A stretch of 64,000 nt of DNA. It comes from Zea mays. Lineage: Eukaryota > Streptophyta > Magnoliopsida > Poales > Poaceae. How positions within the stretch are numbered: the first letter of the stretch is position 1; each line of letters starts with the position of its first letter. Shown piece after piece: positions 46,028 to 57,062 of this stretch. The position numbers and the translations under genes were made by a program. The notes below the pieces were generated by a model that saw nothing but the letters and a program-made list of their open reading frames with translations, was not told the origin of the DNA and did not search any database. The stretch spans positions 141,345,988-141,409,987 of the forward strand of contig NC_050105.1 in NCBI RefSeq assembly GCF_902167145.1, given 5' to 3'.

Positions 46028-47222
46028 CACGGTTTACAAAACCGTTTAGCCTTAAAAAACCGCTACCCACCGATAACGGTTTACTGTCGGTAAACTGGTG
46101 GAAACCGGTAAAAACCGACCGGTTTGAGCAATTCAAATCAATTTGAATTCAAACCGGTTTACCGACGGAAAACCGGTGAAAAACGGCGAAAACCGCTCTA
46201 AACCGTCGGTTAATCGCGAAACAAACTGGTTTTTGTTGTTTTTTTACAGAAAAATGAAATTTTTTTAAAAGAATTATTTGTAGGCTGCTCAATTCACATT
46301 GCACAGTAAATATTAATTGATTCACACGACATGTGTTCACCAAAATAACATACAACTTACGTATGCAACCACAAACTCCAGTTCTCATGCATCAAACAAC
46401 CAGCGAACTCCGCAATAATCAAATACAAATTCTTTTACAACTCTCCAACGAGGCGACGACACATAAGTTGACTTATTTCACAATAATCACATGTTCGGCT
46501 CGAGTCATAGTGATAGTACTTAGACATGTTGGAAGTATCGTGATATTGTTTCAATCTGTCATAGTGATAGTGATAGATCTATACAAAATATATGCGATAC
46601 ATTATCGAGAAAACAAGAGCGGCAAACAAATACTTATCCAGAAAGCAAAAAAACATACTGGTATGTGTGTGTGGTGTTTGTGTATTGCATGTGCACCTCA
46701 CCAAGTGTTGAACTTTTCTCCTAGTCAGCAAATCTTAGGAACACATACAGAAGAACTGGAGCTAAGGGTTCTAGCTTGAGTCTTGTTCAAACGGATACTT
46801 ATTAGAAGAACTGAAGCTACTTGATCCACGGAATCCATCTTGACAGAAAATGAAACCGAAATTGACCACTAAATAACTAAACTTGACTTGAGCTACGAGT
46901 TTCATCTTCGTATATAGCATATAACATCTTCACATATAGTATATAACATTAAGCAAGATTAATATAGCTAAATTGACCACTACATACTCAATTGTGGCAT
47001 TAAATCCGGTTTCCCGGCAAAAATTAGCGATTTACCGGTCTAAAATAACGATGTACCGGACAAAAAAAACGGTTTACCAGCGGTTTCGGTTTTTATGATT
47101 TTTTTTCAAATTTTTTGAATCTGGAACGAATTTAAAAAAATATCGGTGGTTAACCGAAATCACACCTAGACGTCAAGCGGTTTTGGTAAACCGACCGGTT
47201 TTTACCCGTTTTGTAAACCTTG
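46028..47222 (+). mobile_element. Non-autonomous hAT-like DNA transposon
   Basis: A perfect 8-bp TSD, cctggatc (46020-46027 and 47223-47230), flanks a 1195-bp element. Its ends are inverted repeats (left CACGGTTTACAAAACCG; right end reversed CAAGGTTTACAAAACGGG). An 8-bp TSD with ends starting CA.GG fits the hAT superfamily. Both subterminal regions repeat ACCGGTTT/GGTTTACC motifs, likely transposase-binding sites. No transposase ORF is present, so it would depend on one supplied elsewhere. Confidence 0.82.
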
Positions 47223-47496
47223 CCTGGATCTCTCGATCGCCACCGCCCCCGTCCCCTAGCTTCCTCATCTCCTCCAACTAGTGTCCGCCGATCAGACCTG
47301 CAGCAGCAGCGCCAGCGCACGCAGCCCACTTGCACGCGCGCGGCCTGGCCTGAGGTCTGGGGACCAGCGCTGCAGCCGGGAAAGGCTTGGCGGTTAAAGA
47401 AAAAGAAAGCAGATGGCGATGCCGCGAGAGCGAGCGAGCGAAATTGATGGGTGGACGGAAAAGGATGAGCGCCGGGCGGAGCCCCCGACCACACGA
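47223..47496. other. GC-rich intergenic segment
   Basis: No gene recognised. It includes the right TSD copy of the hAT-like element and a GCAGCA-rich patch. Confidence 0.35.
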
Positions 47497-47979
47497 TGAG
47501 CCTGTTTGGTTCAGCTTTTTTTTTACCAGCTTTTCTGAGAATCTAGTTGTGGGAAGAATCTGGCTGTGGGGAGAATCTGAGTATCATTATGATTACGTGT
47601 GGAGGAAGATAAAATTGTTCATAGGGCTCAGGATCTAAAAAGTGACGGATTCCTACTATTATAACGACTCAACCAATTATGTGTTTATGTTGATTTTAGA
47701 TGATTTTTGCCCCAATGAATTTTATAGAAGCTGACTGAAAAGCTAAATGTTTGGCAGTCCGCAGCAGCTTTTGGTGGTCAGAAGCTGCCAGAAGCCGAAA
47801 CAAACAGGCCCGACATATCCTACTATTATAACGACTCAACCAATTATGTGTTTATGTTGATTTTGGATGATTTTTGCCCCAACGAATTTTATAGAAGCTG
47901 ACTGAAAAGCTAAACGTTTGGCAGTCCGCAGCAGCTTTTGGTGGTCAGAAGCTGCCAGAAGCCGAAACAAACAGACCCG
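47497..47979 (+). mobile_element. MITE with duplicated right half
   Basis: The left end (gagcctgtttggttcagc) and right end (reversed gggcctgtttgtttcggc) form imperfect inverted repeats, as in a common grass MITE type. The right half is present twice: 47651-47817 is repeated at 47818-47979 with an offset of 167 bases and few differences. The element therefore has two copies of its right terminus. Confidence 0.65.
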
Positions 47980-48154
47980 ATGTAATCGAGCAGCGGGGCG
48001 TTTTCACCCGGGGAAAATGGCGGGCCGCCGAACGCCAGGTGAGGTCGGGTTGCCCGCCGGTCTCCGCGGCGGAAGACGCCAAGCGCCTCCGCACCCGACT
48101 CCCACGTTCTCATCATGACATGACAGTGACAGGAGCCGGAGCGCACGCATGCAG

Positions 48155-48490
48155 GACGATCGCACTGTCCGGTGTACACCGGACAGTCCGGTGAATTATA
48201 GCGGAGCGCCTCTGGATTTTCCCGAAGGTGAGGAGTTCAGCGTGAAGTCCCCTGGTGCACCAGACACTGTCTGGTGGCACAGTCCGGTGTGCCACACCAG
48301 GGCACACTTCGGTTATCCCTTTGCTCTCTTTGTTGAACCCAATACTTGGTCTTTTTATTGGCTAAGTGTGAACCTTTGGCACCTGTATAACGTATACGCT
48401 AGAGCAAACTAGTTAGTCCGATTATTTGTGTTGGGCAATTCAACCACCAAAATCAATTAGGAAAATAGGTGTAAGCCTAATTCCCTTTCA
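48155..48490 (-). repeat. Truncated copia LTR fragment (element 1 type)
   Basis: This matches the first 340 bases of the LTRs at 1862-3167 and 59884-61186, including the palindrome pair and the TGAAAGGGAATTAGG terminus at 48490. The rest of the LTR is missing and no internal sequence adjoins. Confidence 0.8.
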
Positions 48491-48830
48491 GCATGCTGTT
48501 ATCATATCCACATGTAATGCCCGACGGTCGAATATATAAAGCCTAGGGGGCACCCCTTCAAATGGATCGATCTCACTACTCAGCGATCCACCCCAACTCT
48601 CTACGTTCCATACACTAGAGAGTTCCCTTGTAATCCGCCACATAAAACATTCCCGCCAGGACGTAGGGTGTTACGCATCTCTAAGCGGCCCGAACCTGTA
48701 CATCATTGTTCACAGTTCCTCGTGCGCCCTGCACGAACCATCGAACTACAGTCGGTAACACCGTCCTACTCCTAAAAAACACCTTGATGGGCAACCCCGG
48801 ATGTGCGGTCGGACCCAAAACACCGACAAG
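48491..48830 (+). repeat. Gypsy-type LTR fragment, 3' part
   Basis: It contains a TATA-like aatatataaag (48530-48540), an R/U5-like stretch and the terminus CCCAAAACACCGACA. Its left edge abuts the copia LTR fragment, with no recognisable 5' LTR end. Confidence 0.55.
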
Positions 48831-49547
48831 ATGGACGAGTCAAGCTGAGCTTGGCTCGTTGCATGAGCGAGCCGCAACGAGCCGAGCCGAGCCGAGCCGC
48901 TCGTTTCCACCCCTATAGATATCCATATGAGTATGGATGAGGGTACGGTTAAGTGAATAGTTGAGGACGAGGAGCATCAGCAAGATGAATGATTTAAACT
49001 ATTTATAGACAATACTAATAATATTAATAACTTCAAACAATTATATGTCAGAAATTTAATTTAATTGTTTTATTTTGTATAAATGCTTGTGTTTTTATAT
49101 AGACTCGGTTAAATTTAAAAGTAAGAGCAGTTATAAAATTGCAATGAAGGGATATAGAGTATGTTTGAGACTGCTCTAGGTAACAACAACAACGTGGAGT
49201 TGTAATTTATAATATGAATTTAAATAGTTTTAAAAATATTTTTAATTTAAATAATAAACAAAATGACTTGTCTAAATATTTTCTAAAGGTTCCTAACCAT
49301 AGTCAAAAAAACGGGTACAATAGTAGTTAGCTCATCACGTTCATTGACCATATCGATTCGAAAATTATGTGACTATGTTCACGAGTCTATAGTCTAGACC
49401 CACACTTTTTTTTAAGCACTTATAATCTTGCCCATCAACTACACCAATTTTCTAGAGTTAAAGTAGCTCCAAACACCCTCTTTAGACTATCTCGAATAGG
49501 TTACTCATCCACCTCTTTCATTTCAAACTCTACCCCCTAAGAGCATG
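48831..49547. other. Intergenic, AT-rich
   Basis: A short gagcc repeat lies at 48868-48900. The rest is AT-rich with no gene recognised. Confidence 0.35.
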
Positions 49548-49660
49548 TTCGGTTACACCAATTCAGAGGGGATTTGAGGGCATTAAATCCCCTCCTAGTT
49601 AAAAATAAATAGGCGGAGATTTAAACCCCTACAATCTCCTTCTGGATTGGTGTAACCGAA
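49548..49660 (+). mobile_element. Short MITE with 15-base inverted ends
   Basis: This 113-bp element has ends TTCGGTTACACCAAT and its reverse complement (ATTGGTGTAACCGAA). The interior is near-palindromic (aggggatt, aaatcccct). No coding capacity. Confidence 0.75.
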
Positions 49661-50928
49661 AGTCCTAATAGTGCACTCTGTATGCAGAGGATGACCACAC
49701 GAAATGAGTGGCTGGAGAAAATGGAGACCAGGTTTCAGAAGTGCAGCTGGGCCCCTGCTTCCTGCTTTCCTATCTCTTCGTCTCGCGCGTAGCTTTCGGA
49801 CGTGCATAGGTGCATCCTTTTTGGATCGTGTGGTTTCTCTGACAAAAAAGAGGTGGCAGCGTCAGTCCTACGCGCACGTACAATCACGCAAGAAAAGGGC
49901 AGGTAAACAAAACTGTTCACCTCAATTCGGTCGTAGGTGATGCATGCTCTGCAGGGCAGGGCATGCAGCAGGGAGCCAACGAAGTGCAGTTGAATGAATA
50001 ATCAGTGGACATAATAAATATACCCTCGACCTCGAGTGTTGTTTTACAACAACGGTTGCTTCTACTACAGTATATACGTACTTTCTAGGTTCTAAAAGAT
50101 TAAAAAGGTCGCATAATGAAAAATGTGCGTGGCGCAGGAGGATCGAGGCGATAGTCGTGTACGTACTACTCGTCGTGTTCGTGTGTGATCGCAACGCATG
50201 CAAAGTTCTCTCCTCTTTTTTTCCCTTTCCGGCAGCGCGCCTGCGCATCGAGGTGCGGTAGCCTTTTCGTCTCATCTCGCTTATCTGAACCCCTCAACCC
50301 ATTACTTCCAGGTCGTTCACGTCACACTTTGTATTTCGAGATCTCTTTCTCTTCACATTCTTTCGTCACCGTCGCCTACGACTTTTGCTAGGCCAAATTA
50401 ATTAAAAACACGTCGCTTTGCAGCTTTGCAATGTGGGGGGTGGGGGTTTGGCGGTTGGCATATCTTTGTTCTCCACAGTGACATGCGGCTGTAGTAGCTT
50501 TTGTTCGTCATGATCATGTATTCATGGTGAGTGGATCAACATGCTCATCACCTGAACTTAATTTGGTCGTCTAACCTGTACGTGTCGAATAGTTTTTCGT
50601 TTATATATATATATATATATATATAATGGAAGCCTTGGGCTTCCCCTGCTAATAGAAGCCCCAGTCAGAATACGGTCGATCCAGCACCTGCGTGCTTGCG
50701 TCAGCCATGCAGTCGACAGCCAAGAATCCAGGACGATAAGCGTAAGGCAATATACGAATGCATATATATATATATGGATAAAGATGTGTAAACCATGCAT
50801 AAAGAAATTTTTTGACGCTCGAATCACGTGGAACGAATATGACACTGTGGACAGCGTTTACGACTGCATAATGACATGTACTTGACAGCATAAATCATGC
50901 AGTATGTGGTTCTGGTTCTGGCTCTGGC
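49661..50928. other. Intergenic, no recognised gene
   Basis: Only a (TA)n microsatellite at 50601-50625 stands out. The short ORFs show no motif. Confidence 0.35.
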
Positions 50929-51779
50929 GGATTCCAGCGTAAACCGTGAGCTAAAACAGCGTAAATGAGTACGAAATTTAGCGTAAATCCTATATCTGTT
51001 TTATAACAGCAAACGGGGCCTAAAATTACGGCGTGAAAATCGCGTGCAGCCGATCTTGCGTGGGTCCTTGCTCGAGCGGATTCCAGCGTAAACCGTGAGC
51101 TAAAACATCGTAAATGAGTATGAAATTTAGCGTAAATCCTATATCTGTTTTATAACAGCAAACGTGGCCTAAAATTACGGCGTGAAAATCGCGTGCAGCC
51201 GATCGTGCGTGGGTCTTGGCTCGGGCCGATTCCAGCGTAAAACGTGAGCTAAAACAGCGTAAATGAGTACGGAACTTAGCGTAAATCCTATATCTGTTTT
51301 GTAACAGCAAACGGAGCCCAAAATTACGTCATGAAAATCGCGTGCAGCCGATCGTGCGCGAGTTCTGGCTCGGACGGATTCCAGCGTAAAACGTGAGCTA
51401 AAACAGTGTAAATGAATACGGAATTTAGCATAAATCATATATCTGTTTTGTAACCACAAACGGGGCCCAAAATTACGGCGTGAAAATCATGTGCAGCCGA
51501 TCGTGCTAGGGTTCTGGCTCGGGTGGATTTAATTAATCATAAAACGTGAACGAAATAGCGTAAATGAATACGAAATTTACATAAATTATAGACCTGTTTC
51601 GTAACAGCGAATGGGGCCCGAAAATTACGGCGTGAAAATTGCGCACGTTCGATCGTGCACGGATTTTGGCTCGGTCAAATTTCAGCGTAAAACGTGAACC
51701 AAAACAGCGTAAATGGGTACAAATTTTAGCGTACATCATCAATTTATTTCGTAACGACGAATAGGGCCTAAATTACAGC
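50929..51779 (+). repeat. 149-bp tandem repeat, nearly six copies
   Basis: The anchor ATTCCAGCGTAAA (or a variant) recurs at 50931, 51080, 51229, 51378, 51527 and 51679, a period of 149 bases with the last step 152. Each unit carries gagctaaaacagcgtaaatg, a cctatatctgttt block and aaaattacggcgtgaaaatcg. Copies diverge progressively to the right. The last copy abuts the response-regulator fragment. Confidence 0.9.
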
Positions 51780-51794
51780 GAGGCGCGGGTCGAG

Positions 51795-51920
51795 CTCCTC
51801 CAAGCAGCGGGTGATGCGGTTGGGCACGTTCTCCGACGACATGATGACGACGAGGATGTCACTGAGCGCCGCCGACTCCTTCACGCGCTTGAGCAGCTCG
51901 TACCCAGTCATCCCAGGCAC
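51795..51920 (-). pseudogene. Captured fragment of a type-A response regulator
   Basis: On the minus strand, 42 codons match the receiver-domain centre of plant cytokinin response regulators ([18 protein letters not shown], then [19 protein letters not shown]). The phospho-acceptor Asp segment before it and the conserved Lys segment after it are absent. The ORF (51768-52163) continues into unrelated sequence on both sides, so this is an exon-sized scrap without receiver function. It borders a 149-bp tandem repeat, suggesting capture by a transposon. Confidence 0.72.
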
Positions 51921-52921
51921 CGCCGCCTTCCTGCTGTTGTTGGCCTTTGGCGCAGGGGACGGCGCCACAGACGTTGGAGCGGCAGCGGCGGTGGCCATCG
52001 CAGAGACGGACGGGACAAACGCCGTTGCCATCGGGCCTAGGGTGCGCTGCCGCCGTCCGTCAGCTTCGAGAACGCGTCGCCGCTTGCGCGCCCGCCTCAG
52101 GAGCGTCGTTGTCGCTCGTTCCTGGTGGAGCGCCACCATCGGTCGCCTGCCTCGGGGTGGCACCGCTGCTGGCCCCCAAGATCACCGGCGCTCGCACTCC
52201 CGAGGGAACCGCCGCCGCCGCTAAAACCTAATCCCTGGCAGCGTGGGGTGTTTTTATAGTGGCGGCGTGGGACTGGATAACTGCGAGCGCGTGGGTGGGA
52301 TCGTGGGCCCTATGCACGTAATATGCGGGACGAAATCTACGCGATGGCCCATAGATTTGCATAAATTGTTACACACATCAGCATAACTCGTATTATAATT
52401 TGTCGTAAGCAGTTAGGTATAATAAGTAAAAAAGGGTCTGATGCGGTCTGCGCACCTAGTCGACGCTTCCAATAGTTATACAGAGTCCAGAGCTCTAAAT
52501 ACTATAACTATACACACACACGAGATACATAGCTTATGCACGAAGAGATAGATCATGTACACTAGCTACCCTAGAGCTTGATTCACGGTCATGTGCGTAT
52601 ATGGATGGGCCATACCATGTATATACATCACTTTTCTACATGCATGCATCATACTACCTTTACTCTTGCTTTTTTCGAGCCCTTTCCGTCCCAGGAGGAA
52701 AGCCATGTATTATTGCATGGCTTTGTTCATGACATGATGATAGGCACCGCTGCGCGCATGTACTACTGGCGCTAGGTAGACTAACGGTTTAGATGTTAAC
52801 GCGTGTATACAGAAGCTAGCTAGCACTTAGAACTGAGAGGTCCCTTAGACATTGCGTTGCATATATAGCTGCAGCTGCAGTGCTGGACCTAACCACTTGA
52901 AGATTCTCATGCCTTCTTTTT
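51921..52921. other. Flank of the captured fragment, no gene recognised
   Basis: The first 300 bases are GC-rich and Ala/Pro/Arg-coding in several frames, possibly more captured exon or promoter sequence. The rest is AT-richer with no recognised feature. Confidence 0.35.
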
Positions 52922-53041
52922 AGGGCTAGTTAATTTTGATCCATAATCCTTTATGTGGACTGAAGGGGATGGAATTAGTCTATTTATCCCTCAAACCCCA
53001 CCAATCCTACGGGAAAATTAGTGTGTCCAAACTAGTCCTTA
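52922..53041 (+). mobile_element. Short MITE-like element
   Basis: The ends AGGGCTAGTT and AACTAGTCCTT are near-perfect inverted repeats around about 100 bases of ccctcaaacccc-type sequence typical of a small grass MITE. Confidence 0.5.
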
Positions 53042-53160
53042 GAGGTCTAGTAGGGACGTCCCTCGGCCATTGTTTTATAACTAGCAATAAATGGTGAGAT
53101 AAAGAGGAAATGAGGATAGAGCTTTAGTACACGGGTACTATATATATTTAGGATCAAATT

Positions 53161-53252
53161 AATTAAGATCGCTTGATGCCGGCAGACCTCATCATCGACG
53201 CGACGACGGCGGTGACGATAAAGATGAAATTAAGATCGCTTGATGCCGGCAG
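53161..53252 (+). repeat. 25-bp exact direct repeat
   Basis: Positions 53161-53185 and 53228-53252 are identical (start aattaagatcgcttgatg, end ccggcag) with a 67-base offset. Origin unknown. Confidence 0.85.
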
Positions 53253-55422
53253 CAAGCGGCGTGCGGGGCGGTTCGAGCAGTAGCAGAGCTAGAGACACCA
53301 AAGACCATGTCATGCCGTGCCTTGCCCCTGCGGCCCTGCAAGGAAGCGACGGGGGGTGCTTTCCCCTGGCCTGATTGTCCGTTCGTTGCCCAGGAGCCAG
53401 GAAAGGCACAAATTAACAACGGCACGACACGCCATCTCGTGGGCCTGCTGCCAGGCGGCCAAGCTTGTTCCTGCTCTGCTCTGCGCTTGCGCTTGCGCTG
53501 CTGCGTGACCTCCGCATCATCCATCGAGTGCAATGCCCGAACGCTACCCAATAACGGCAGAGTCCAGACATCCAACGATCCGGCGCCTTTTACCTTCGCG
53601 TTGCCGTTCGTGCCATGGCAGGCGCGGGCGGAGGAGGACGAGTCCAGAGTCCCATGACTGCATAGGGGAAGACCTTGGGAGGTGACAGATGAGATGAAAA
53701 TCATGTTGCCCAACAGTGCTGTGGCCTGTGGGTGTGGTCCTTGCTGGGACGTGTCGATGTCGTGCGTGCAGGTGCAGTGCAACAACATCTGTGGACGCAC
53801 CGCTCTCGCTCTGCCGGCGGCAGAGCCTCTCTGCGCATGCCAGTTCTTCTCCCCTTCAGCCTTCGGCTCCCGCCCCCGCCAGTGGAGGGGTGTCCCACGC
53901 TGCTGCCGCCTGCCGCTGATGAGGCCGCGTCGGCTTAAACCTGCTAATGACAAAAAAAAAAAAAAAACCACCCCACGTCTAGCTCATACCCAAATCTAAT
54001 AACTTTGACATCTATCCCATAACCACACAAAAATATAAGAAAAAAATTAAATCCAACCTACCTAATAACATTATTGACTCCAAACCAATCCATATAAGGC
54101 GATGAAGTGTGAGGTCAGATCCGAGTGATTTGCAGCCCTAAATTGCAGGTCTTGTTCGGTGCATAGGATCCATATAGTGGGAGGGAGGGCAAGGTACGTA
54201 GGGAGCAAAGCACTAGGAGTCGTTGCTTAAACAAATGCTGCTGCTACCGGAGACTCGCCATCACCACCCACCCCTTCGCTTAAAGAAAGAAAAAAAAGGA
54301 GCTGTCAGCAGGCTCATGCTCGGATAGCACGTTCTCATGCACTTTGTTTATTAGTCTCACACTCTCACGGCTCGGGAGGAGCCTATTATATTTAACAACA
54401 ACAACAACAAAAATAGTGTATACGACGTCAGCAGACAGGGAGGGTAACTCAAACCCCATCCATCACTCATTCAACAACATGGAGGCTTAAGCGTTTTTTT
54501 TTTCTTTCTTCTTTCAAATCCTAGATTTGTTTGCAAGGTTGAGCAGAAAACAAACAGCCAGCAGCTTCTGCTGAACCGATACTAGACTTGAGGGACAGGG
54601 TCGCAGGCAGGCAGGCAGGCCATGTGGTCGAGGGAGGGAGGGTCCAAAGCCACGGAAATAATCAAATCGCGGCTGTACTGTAACTGTAACCTGCGGGTGC
54701 GCAAGTATTTATGGGCGAAGGGACAGCGCATAGCTTGGACCACAACCACACGCCCAGTGCGCAGTGCCAGTGCGGGGCTGCGGCCTGTGGCTGCCCGCCC
54801 GCCCGCTCGCTCGATCGCGGGTGTTTCCGGTTGCGGAGATCGTGCCGTGCGGACCCAACAAAGGGATTTGACAATTAGCATTTGACTGTTGCTCACCAGT
54901 AATGCCCATGTTTTTATCTAATCATGCAGTTAAGGACACGTACAACCTCACATCACTGCACGGTACTCTACTGTACACACAAGATAAACATACTATCTCC
55001 GGTGTCCTATTATTTTCCCTTTTCGATAAGATTCGAGCCAAACTAATAAAATTTTGACTATAAATAACTATTTTGTTATTTAGTTTTCGAAACCTATTAT
55101 TTATATGCACCGTCTTAAAAAAAAGTACTTTTATAAAAGACAGTCGAAGACAACCGTTTTACCTACCTTGAGTGGTGATATGGGCAATAAGGCAGACACA
55201 TTTACATGTCTCGGTACAAGCAGTGTGTGATAACCAGAATAACCGGGTGCAAAAGAAAAATTTGTTGTGTTTGGCAAGCGGATAGCAGCGTTCAGCTTTG
55301 ATCATTGGATCAGTAATAGGGGCGACAATGTGGAATGCTGTGAAGTTCGATTGCTCTCTCTCTCTCTCTTTTTCAGGATAGATTTACCAGTTCGAACAAC
55401 AACAGTTCAAGAGTTATTGGGC
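53253..55422. other. Intergenic, no recognised gene
   Basis: Simple-sequence spots only: an A-run at 53950-53966, (AAC)n near 54392-54412, (GGCA)n near 54602-54620 and a CT run at 55351-55370. ORFs such as 53192-53971 have no recognisable motif. Confidence 0.35.
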
Positions 55423-55560
55423 GTGTTCGGCTGGCTACAAGCCGACACTGTTGCAGCTGTTTGGATTGCTGCAGCTGCAATCCATAGAGAGAAAAATACT
55501 GTAGAAGCCGCAGCCGCAGCCGGATTGCAGCCGCAGCAAGCCGCAGCGAACAAGCTAATT
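55423..55560 (+). mobile_element. Possible MITE, GCAGC-rich
   Basis: It opens gtgttcggctgg and closes with gccgcagcgaac, loosely inverted, around repeated gcagccgcagc units. This resembles a class of grass MITEs but the ends are imperfect and no TSD is clear. Confidence 0.35.
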
Positions 55561-55913
55561 TCCCCCCCCACCCATGTTATATCACACAAAGAAGGGTTTT
55601 GCGTTTTTTTAAACATCTACAACTACTATGCTGGTCGGGAGAATCCATAAAGCAGACTACGACACTTTTTCTTCCCAAACACTAAATGAACTAAAAATGG
55701 AAGTCGAGAGTCATTATACATAGAGACACAGTGTGCCCTCAAAACCATGCAGTTTTTGGCTGCTTGACCAATGTCCTCAAGTGCCGCTTGCATAAAACAT
55801 ATCCTTGTCCCCTTAATGATTGGGGGTCGTCTGAAACTGAGATGTGGAGCGGGGACATTTATGAGGGTCACGAATCAGGTAAGACACGATCGTTAGGGGT
55901 TTGTGTCCTTATC

Positions 55914-56030
55914 CATGAAAGTAGCCTAGAGGAGGGTGGTGAATAGGCTACACCTGAAATTTCTCACTAAAAACTTGAATTCAAGTCAAATAAACAGTTG
56001 CAAAGATGTAAGAACTTAATTTGTACTAAC
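55914..56030 (-). repeat. Degenerate copia LTR end fragment
   Basis: The start tgaaagtagcctagagg and the following ggtgaatagg match the 3' terminus of element 1/5-type LTRs, then similarity fades. It is an old LTR scrap. Confidence 0.6.
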
Positions 56031-56036
56031 TATTAA

Positions 56037-56058
56037 GGGGGCAGTGTAGACTGCCCCC
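56037..56058. other. Perfect 9-bp stem, 4-base loop hairpin
   Basis: gggggcagt and actgccccc flank the loop gtag. It lies between the LTR scrap and the chimeric pseudogene. No adjoining CTRR Helitron end was found on either strand. Confidence 0.7.
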
Positions 56059-56315
56059 GCTCCCTACCCGCACGCGCAACTACCTCCCGCACCGCACGCC
56101 CAGCCATCCTCCGCACGCCCGCGCGCCACAGCCGCCGCGAAACCCCCGCGCCTCGAGATCTCGCATCCGTCGATTCCGCCGCCACCACCTCCTCCTCTCC
56201 CCCTCACTGCGCGTCCGCATCCGTCGATTCCGCCACCTCCTCCTCCTCCTCGCTCCATCTATGGAAGGCCACCACGCAACAGCGCATCTCCGCTCTGCTC
56301 ACCCCGATTCCCCCC

Positions 56316-56945
56316 ATGGCCATGGCGACGATGGAGGCCACCACGCTGACGGCGCTGCTCAAGGAGGCGGCGGCCGCCTTCCCGACCCGCCGCGTAGTTG
56401 CCGTACCGGGCAGGCTGGAGCTCATGCACGCCGCCCTCGACGCTCTCATCGACGCGGCGGCCGCACAACTCGCCGCCGACGCCGGATTTCTCCTAGGCCA
56501 CGTCGTCGCGCTCTCCTTCCCCAACACCATCGAGTTTCGTCTCCTTTCGAATTCGATCGGTCATGTTCCTGCCTGCGCGACGTAGAGCCCCAGAGTAGCA
56601 AGAGTCGGGACCTGACGCGCGTGCGAATGCGGTCTGTATGTACACAGCTAGTGGTCATGTTCGTGGCGGTGATCCGCGCGCACGGTGTGGCGGCGCCGCT
56701 CAACCCGGCTACACGCAGGAGGAGTTCGAGTTCTACCTCTCCGACTTGGAGCCGCGCCTCCTCGTCACCAACGCGGAGGGCAACGTGGCGGCGCAGGCGG
56801 CCGCCGCCAAGCTCAGGCTCGCCCACGCCGCCACCAGCCTCCACGACGCGGTCGACCCTATCCACCTCGCCGGCCTCCCGGTCCCGGCTCTGGAGAACGG
56901 GTCTCACGTCGGTGGCGCGGCGGGCTCTCTCTCCCCCGGCGCTAT
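56316..56945 (+). pseudogene. Oxalyl-CoA synthetase-like (AAE3) gene fragment
   Basis: This is the N-terminal part of a plant AMP-forming acyl-CoA synthetase of the AAE3 type, which in intact form activates oxalate. Exon 1 (56316-56534) encodes TLTALLKEAAAAFPTRR and LGHVVALSFPNTIE. Exon 2 resumes at 56648 after the acceptor TACACAG with LVVMFVAVIRAHGVAAPLNP. The expected donor after exon 1 reads GAG|TTTCG, lacking GT at the codon boundary. A one-base loss near 56709 shifts frame before YTQEEFEFYLSDLEPRLL. The AMP-binding core and all catalytic motifs are missing. Similarity fades after about 56900, and a TPR exon follows, so this is a captured, broken copy. Confidence 0.75.
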
Positions 56946-56971
56946 CGCGCTCGCCTGCTCCCTCTACGCCA

Positions 56972-57062
56972 CATCTGCTGCGAGACCCTCAGCGCGCTCC
57001 TTGACCCCAGTGACATCGCCTTCCTCACCAATCGCGCCACCGCCTACCTCCACATGGGCAAG
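56972..57062 (+). pseudogene. TPR-motif exon fragment (HOP/STI1-like)
   Basis: In a different frame from the AAE3 fragment, the sequence reads ALLDPSDIAFLTNRATAYLH then MGK. This is a tetratricopeptide repeat of the kind found in Hsp70/Hsp90-organising co-chaperones. It ends at a donor-like AAG|GTCTCT (57062/57063), as an exon would. Only one repeat is present, so no function is expected. It directly adjoins the AAE3 piece, which makes a chimera. Confidence 0.55.

Noticed and set aside
53192..53971. A 259-codon minus-strand ORF
   Set aside because: No recognisable domain, biased composition, and competing ORFs on the other strand over the same stretch.
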